From contig DAIDGU010000046.1 of NCBI GenBank assembly GCA_027459785.1, forward strand, positions 1 through 64,000: a stretch of DNA of 64,000 nt, given 5' to 3'. A program made the position numbers and the translations under genes. The DNA comes from Ktedonobacteria bacterium. Its GTDB lineage: Bacteria > Chloroflexota > Ktedonobacteria > Ktedonobacterales > JACDGC01. Below are positions 58,576 through 64,000 of the stretch, one piece after another (within the stretch, counting starts at the first letter, position 1; every line of letters starts with the position of its first letter). The notes under the pieces are model-generated. The model did not search any database. It saw only the letters and a program-made list of their open reading frames with translations, and had not been told where the DNA came from.

Positions 58576-59646
58576 ATGTCATTGCCGCTGGGAAAAGCGG
58601 ACGCCGCCACGACGATCGCGCCGCAACGGACGTTGCGCTTCGGGCAAATCGGGTATGGCTACTGGGGACCGCTGATGTTGCGCAACCTGGCCAAACAAAA
58701 GAATGCGGAGGTCGCGCTGCTGGCGGACCTGTCGGAAAAGCGCCTCGCGGACGCCCAAAGCACCTATCCGGGGCTGCCGGTCACGCAAAATCCCGCTGAT
58801 GTCCTCAACTCGTCTGCGATCGACGCCGTCTATATCGCCACGCCGCTCGCCACACACTTCGAGCTGGCGCACCAGGCGCTGGCCGCGGGCAAGCACGTGC
58901 TGGTGGAAAAGCCGCTGACGGATAACGCCGCCAATGCGCGCACCCTCATCGCCCTGGCTGAGGCGAAGGGGTTGATCTTGATGGCGGGCCATACCTTCGA
59001 GTATAGCCCGGAAGTCGAATATTTGCGCAAGCTGTACACTTCTGGCGAACTGGGCCGCACGTATTACATCAATTCCAGCCGCCTGAACCTGGGCCTCTTT
59101 CGCCGCGATGCGGATGTCATGTGGGATCTCGCGCCGCACGACTTCTCGATGATCAATTTCATCCTGGGTATGGCACCCGTCGCGGTCAGCGCGCGTGGTG
59201 CGGCCTGCGTGCATGACGGGCTGATAGATGTGGCTTACATCGATCTGAAATATCCCGATGGGATCATCGCCCATGTGCATGTAAGTTGGCTGAATCCCAA
59301 CAAAGAACGACGCTTCACCATCGTCGGCGACCGGCGCATGGTCAGCTATGACGACACCGCTGGCAACGAGAAGATCAAGGTCTATGATCGCGGCGTGGAC
59401 CGGCCCGATTACGCTTCGACCTTCGGCGAGTTCCAGTTGTCCTATCGTTACGGTGAGATCGTCATCCCCTTCGTCAAAGGCGAAGAGCCGCTCTCCGTCG
59501 AATGCCAGCACTTCGCCGAGGCGATCCGCTCCGGCCAGCCGCCGCGCAGCAACGGCACTGTCGGGCTGCATGTCGTGCAAACGCTGGAAGCCGCGCACCA
59601 GAGCATCGCGCAGGGCGGCGTCTACGTCGCTACGCAGTTCGACTAG
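58576..59646 (+). CDS. Gfo/Idh/MocA-family oxidoreductase
   Basis: IGYGYWGPLMLRNL, YIATPLATHFELAHQALAAGKHVLVEKPLT. Confidence 0.95.
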   Translation: MSLPLGKADAATTIAPQRTLRFGQIGYGYWGPLMLRNLAKQKNAEVALLADLSEKRLADAQSTYPGLPVTQNPADVLNSSAIDAVYIATPLATHFELAHQALAAGKHVLVEKPLTDNAANARTLIALAEAKGLILMAGHTFEYSPEVEYLRKLYTSGELGRTYYINSSRLNLGLFRRDADVMWDLAPHDFSMINFILGMAPVAVSARGAACVHDGLIDVAYIDLKYPDGIIAHVHVSWLNPNKERRFTIVGDRRMVSYDDTAGNEKIKVYDRGVDRPDYASTFGEFQLSYRYGEIVIPFVKGEEPLSVECQHFAEAIRSGQPPRSNGTVGLHVVQTLEAAHQSIAQGGVYVATQFD

Positions 59647-59858
59647 GATTGATCTGCCGGTCGGCATGGTGCGCGCTCTGGCCAGGCCGGCTAATTCATC
59701 TGGTGTGGCTGCGCCAGAAGTACCAGCGGCTCTTGGCGAACGCCCTAAAGACTGCTACACTGGGGACGGGCAAACTTCTGCCCGCCCTCCCGTTCCTGTT
59801 TTTCCGCGTGGCCACAACGGCCACGATCCCACTATCGAAACACACGAGGTATTTCCCA

Positions 59859-60986
59859 ATGGCAGAACGCTTGAAGCTCGTTGACCTGCGCCGCCAGTAT
59901 GCGCCGCTGCGCGAAGAGATCCTGGCAACTATCGACGGTGTGCTGACCGACATGAACCTGAACCTGGGGCCGAACACGCGCGCCTTCGAGCAAGAGTGGG
60001 CCGAGTTCTGCGGCACGAAGTATGCGCGCGGTGTGGATAACGGCACCGATGCCCTACAATTGGCGCTGTACGCCTATGGCATCGGCAAGGGTGACGAGGT
60101 CATCACGCCCGTCAACACCTTCGTCGCCATCGTCGAGGCGATCCTGGCCGTCGGCGCAACCCCGGTCTTCGTGGATTGCGATCCCGCCACGTATAACATC
60201 GACATCGAGCAGACGCGCGCCGCCATCACGTCGCACACCAAGATGATCGTCCCCGTCCACCTTTACGGCCTGGCGGCGGATATGGACCCCATCCTGGAGA
60301 TGGCGCGGCCCAAGGGCATCATCGTGCTGGAAGACTGCTCCCAGGCGCAGGGCGCACAGTATAAGGGCCGCCGCGTGGGTGGCATCGGCGACAGCGCCGC
60401 TTTCAGCCTCTATTACACGAAGAACCTGGGTGGCTATGGCGAAGCCGGCATCTTCAATACCAACGACGACGAGATCGCCAAAAAGGTTGATATGATGCGC
60501 CAGCACGGCGCGCAGCCCACCTCGCGCTACCTGCACGAGATCCTGGGCTTCAATTCCCGGCTGGACGAGATCCAGGCGGCGATCATCCGCATCAAGTTCC
60601 GTCATCTGGCGGAGTATAATGCTCAGCGCCGCCACTGGGCGGGCCGCTACACGGAGTTGCTGGGCGACACGGTGGTCACGCCCAAGCGCTTCCCCGGCTA
60701 TGAAGAGGTCAACTACGTCTACGTCATCCGCACACCGCAGCGCGACGCGCTGAAGGCGAAGCTGTTGGAAGCGGACATCGAATCTGGCATCCACTATCCG
60801 ATTCCGCTGCACCTGCTGCCGGTGACGGCGGACCTGGGCTACAAAAAAGGCCAGTTCCCCGTGGCGGAACAGTACGCGCAGGAGATCCTGTCGCTGCCGC
60901 TTTACCCTGAACTGACCGACGCCGAGGTGGAGCGCGTCGCCGCGACGGTCATCGCCTCGGTGCGTGAATTCGCCCCCACGCGCTAG
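59859..60986 (+). CDS. DegT/DnrJ/EryC1/StrS aminotransferase
   Basis: DNGTDALQLALYAYGIGKGDEVITPVNTFVA, LEDCSQAQGAQYKGRRVGGIGDSAAFSLYYTKNLGGYGEAG. Confidence 0.96.
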   Translation: MAERLKLVDLRRQYAPLREEILATIDGVLTDMNLNLGPNTRAFEQEWAEFCGTKYARGVDNGTDALQLALYAYGIGKGDEVITPVNTFVAIVEAILAVGATPVFVDCDPATYNIDIEQTRAAITSHTKMIVPVHLYGLAADMDPILEMARPKGIIVLEDCSQAQGAQYKGRRVGGIGDSAAFSLYYTKNLGGYGEAGIFNTNDDEIAKKVDMMRQHGAQPTSRYLHEILGFNSRLDEIQAAIIRIKFRHLAEYNAQRRHWAGRYTELLGDTVVTPKRFPGYEEVNYVYVIRTPQRDALKAKLLEADIESGIHYPIPLHLLPVTADLGYKKGQFPVAEQYAQEILSLPLYPELTDAEVERVAATVIASVREFAPTR

Positions 60987-60989
60987 GCA

Positions 60990-62192
60990 TCAGAAGCGCA
61001 GCAGGCATGTTTCCAGGGTCAGGCCGGGGCCGAAGGCCAGCATCACGCCCCATTCCCCCGGCTTGGTTTGCCCGGACCGCAGCAGGCGATCCAGGATCAG
61101 CAGCACGGTGGCTGATGAGCAGTTACCGTGGTCGCGCAACACGTCCCATGAAAGGGCCATCTGGGCGGGTGTGAGTTCCAGCGCCCGCGCTACGGCGTTC
61201 AAGATGCTCGGCCCGCCTGGATGGACGATCCAGTGGGTGATGTCGGCCTGGCTCAGGCCGTGCTGGGCCAGCAGGTGCGCGACCACGCCGTCGATGCGGC
61301 GGCGCAAGGTCGCCGGCACGCGCGGCGAAAGGCTCATCATGAAGCCTTGATCGGTGATCGTCCAGGCCATTTGACCAGCGGCGGCGAAATCCGCCGCGCA
61401 ATAGGTAGCGACCACTTCGGGGCCAGTGGCCGCGGGATCGTCGCGGAGCACCAGCGCGGCGGCGGCATCGCCGAACAGCGCGAACGAAGTCAGCACCTCT
61501 TCATCATCCGTCGGCATGAAGTGCAGCCCGGTCAATTCCACGCACAGCAGCGCCGCCGTCGCCCCCGGCTGCGCCCGCACGGCGGCCAACGCCTGGCGCA
61601 GCCCCACGAGCGCGCCGAAGCAGCCCATATGCCCCACGCAGAGCCGCCGCACGTCCGCTGGCATGCCCAGGTCGCGCGCCAGCACAACATCCAGCCCCGG
61701 CGCGGCATAGCCTGTACACGTCACAGTGATGAAATCGGTGATCTCCCCCGCCGCGATCCGGCGCGTGGGATTGGACACATCAAGCGTGGGGCGGACATTC
61801 CTGTCTGCCGTGCCGTCCAACACCACGCCTTCTAGTGCCGCGCGGCCCAGCGGCGGGGCCAGGCGCTGGAAATCGGCCATGCGTGCGCCTGTGGAGTGGG
61901 GCTGCTGGTAGTAATCGTCGATGGCGACGGCGAATTGGCGCTGCTGCACCTGCGCCGACGCGAACAACTCCGCGATGCGCGCCTCTGGCGTGGCCAGCGG
62001 CCCCTGGGCCAGCAAAGCAGCCGGTGATCGGCGCAGGATCGCCTGGATGATCTGTAACAGATCGGCTTGGGAATAGTGGTACGCGGGGTGGGCGGGGGCG
62101 AGGGCGACGATGCGCGGGTGGTGTGCCACGAAAATATGCTCCGATCTAGCTGACACGATTCCCCCGGCGACCATGCCGCAAAGATGGTGCAA
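60990..62192 (-). CDS. Type III polyketide synthase (chalcone synthase-like)
   Basis: Catalytic Cys GHMGCFGALVGL, His VHPGGPSIL, Asn RDHGNCSSATVLLILD; start may be internal. Confidence 0.92.
   Translation of the reverse strand: MHHLCGMVAGGIVSARSEHIFVAHHPRIVALAPAHPAYHYSQADLLQIIQAILRRSPAALLAQGPLATPEARIAELFASAQVQQRQFAVAIDDYYQQPHSTGARMADFQRLAPPLGRAALEGVVLDGTADRNVRPTLDVSNPTRRIAAGEITDFITVTCTGYAAPGLDVVLARDLGMPADVRRLCVGHMGCFGALVGLRQALAAVRAQPGATAALLCVELTGLHFMPTDDEEVLTSFALFGDAAAALVLRDDPAATGPEVVATYCAADFAAAGQMAWTITDQGFMMSLSPRVPATLRRRIDGVVAHLLAQHGLSQADITHWIVHPGGPSILNAVARALELTPAQMALSWDVLRDHGNCSSATVLLILDRLLRSGQTKPGEWGVMLAFGPGLTLETCLLRF
61790..61809. repeat. Dispersed palindromic repeat copy inside the type III PKS CDS
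   Basis: GGCGGACATTCCTGTCTGCC, encoding ADRNVRPT on the minus strand. Confidence 0.92.
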
Positions 62193-62345
62193 TGGCTGAG
62201 CGCGCCCGAATCATCCGGCGCAGGTGGTAGTGTTTCGTTCTGTTCTAGGTTACACGCGGAGCCTATTGCAAAGATGATACCAGTCGGTGCGTTAGCAAGA
62301 TCAAGAGAAAGGTGCGCAAATACACAATTCTGGGCCGGAAATCGC

Positions 62346-62374
62346 TTGACAGATGGCCGAAACTGATCTATGCT
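62346..62374 (+). promoter_or_regulatory. Candidate sigma-70 promoter upstream of prkA
   Basis: TTGACA-17-TATGCT, about 450 bp before the prkA start. Confidence 0.4.
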
Positions 62375-62825
62375 CATAACGATACCCATGACGACGAGAA
62401 GGGGCAGCATGCAACGCAACTGACGCGCAGCGCACGTGACGCTGCGCTTGCACCTCTGACAAGCGCATAGCACGTTTGGCTTTTGGGACGTGAAAGGGCT
62501 GGTTTCCTCGCCGACCACGGAGAGCGATCCGGTCCTTTGTGGTATCCACAGAACGAATATGTGGAACAACCGAACCAGACATGCAATTCGGCGCGTGGCA
62601 TGCTACAGTTGTGCAAGATACTGTGCGTATGGCGCGATCTTCGCTCGCTGATAGACCTCCCCATAGCATCTACGAATGGAGTGGCCACTGAAGGATCGCA
62701 TCTGTCAGGATAGGCGGTCCGGTTGAGGCGATGGGTGACTTGCGCGCTCTGGTCCTTTGGCGCTGGGTATCCGCCCGGCACGTAACCGGCCTGGTCACGG
62801 TCAGGCCCCCTGTGGAGGTAAGACA

Positions 62826-64000
62826 ATGGATCTGGTCAAACGGCTCGAAGAATACCGCGAGCGTGAGCGCAATTTGAAGTGGGAAGGCACTTTCGCGCAA
62901 TATTTTGAGATTGCGACGAAAACTCCGAAGGTGACGCAGCTTTCCCATGAGCGCATCTATAACATGATCATGGCGGCTGGCACACAGACCACCCCCCAGG
63001 GCTACACCCACTACGATTTCTTCGACGACGAGATCTTCGGCCTGGATCGTCCCATCCAGCAGATCATGGAATATTTCCACTCCGCCGCCCAACGCCTGGA
63101 AGTGCGCAAGCGCATCTTGCTGCTGATGGGTCCCGTCGGTGGCGGCAAATCGACCATCGTCGCCTTGCTCAAGCGCGGCCTGGAAGATTACACGCGCCTT
63201 TCCAACGGTGCCGTGTATGCTATCCGTGACTGCCCGATGCACGAGGAACCGCTGCACCTCATTCCGCCCGAACTGCGTAAGGATGTCGAGCGCGAATTCG
63301 GCATCTACATCGAAGGCGACCTCTGCCCGCAGTGCCGCTATCAGCTCGACAACGTCTATGGCGGCAAGATCGAAGAGGTGCCGGTCACGCGCATCACCTT
63401 CAGCGAGAAGCACCGCATCGGCATCGGGACGTTCACGCCATCAGATCCAAAAAGCCAGGATGTCGCCGAGCTAACAGGCGGTATTGATCTTTCGACCATC
63501 GGCGAGGTCGGCAGCGAGAGCGATCCACGCGCCTATCGCTTCGACGGTGAACTCAACATCGCCAATCGCGGCATGGTTGAGATGATCGAAATCCTCAAGA
63601 CCGATGAGCGCTTCCTTTACGTCTTGCTGACGCTCTCGCAGGAGCAAAACATCAAGACGGGCCGCTTCAGCATGATCTACGCCGATGAGGTCGTCGTCAG
63701 CCACACCAATGAGAGCGAGTTCCAGGCGTTCGTCGGCAACCGCAAGTCTGAGGCGCTGCAAGACCGTATCATTTTGGTGAAAGTGCCGTACAACCTGCGC
63801 GTCAGCGATGAGGTGAAGATCTACGAGAAGCTGCTCAAGCAGAGCGCGCTGCAAGACGTGCATATCGCGCCGCACACGCTGCGCATCGCCAGCATCTTCG
63901 CCGTGCTCACGCGCCTGGAAGATTCCAAGAAAGCCGGCATGAGCCGGATGAAGAAGCTCAAACTGTATGACGGCGAGGAGTTGGAAGACTTCAAAACGAA
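62826..64000 (+). CDS. prkA: PrkA/YeaG-family serine protein kinase (runs off window end)
   Basis: Translating from ATG 62826: MDLVKRLEEYRERERNLKWEGTFAQYFE...LLMGPVGGGKSTIVALLKRGLEDYT...; GGAGGT upstream. Confidence 0.93.
   Translation, partial: MDLVKRLEEYRERERNLKWEGTFAQYFEIATKTPKVTQLSHERIYNMIMAAGTQTTPQGYTHYDFFDDEIFGLDRPIQQIMEYFHSAAQRLEVRKRILLLMGPVGGGKSTIVALLKRGLEDYTRLSNGAVYAIRDCPMHEEPLHLIPPELRKDVEREFGIYIEGDLCPQCRYQLDNVYGGKIEEVPVTRITFSEKHRIGIGTFTPSDPKSQDVAELTGGIDLSTIGEVGSESDPRAYRFDGELNIANRGMVEMIEILKTDERFLYVLLTLSQEQNIKTGRFSMIYADEVVVSHTNESEFQAFVGNRKSEALQDRIILVKVPYNLRVSDEVKIYEKLLKQSALQDVHIAPHTLRIASIFAVLTRLEDSKKAGMSRMKKLKLYDGEELEDFKT

Overview
This is a GC-rich bacterial chromosome window. Gene content and protein style suggest Chloroflexota, possibly Ktedonobacteria-like (inference only). 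Most of it is ordinary chromosome: PDH-type E1 beta/alpha, rplJ-rplL with an L10 leader, 3-hydroxyacyl-CoA dehydrogenase, a Dna2-like nuclease-helicase, ABC transporters, kynU, a site-2 protease, dxr, glycan genes, a type III PKS and PrkA. A carbohydrate locus runs from about 14.5 to 29.8 kb: GH31, a sugar ABC transporter, a LacI regulator and two secreted beta-helix proteins. The main accessory feature is a ~6.9 kb integrative element (about 30935-37866) inserted at the 3' end of ssrA (tmRNA). It has a 25-bp att core repeat, internal 21-bp end repeats resembling integrase arm sites, a rep-xis-int module, a nested inverted repeat upstream of rep, and a divergent control region with a 28-bp perfect palindrome next to an unusual HTH + tandem-GNAT-like protein. 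Other notable points: a hicA toxin gene with a nonsense codon at position 2; a duplicated promoter/operator/leader cassette in the sugar locus; a dispersed palindromic repeat (GGCGGACATTCCTGTCCGCC) present in frame in two unrelated proteins as ADRNVRPT; and a solitary TnpB with a near-consensus promoter and a 3'-end inverted repeat. All family assignments were made by eye from motifs; no searches were run.
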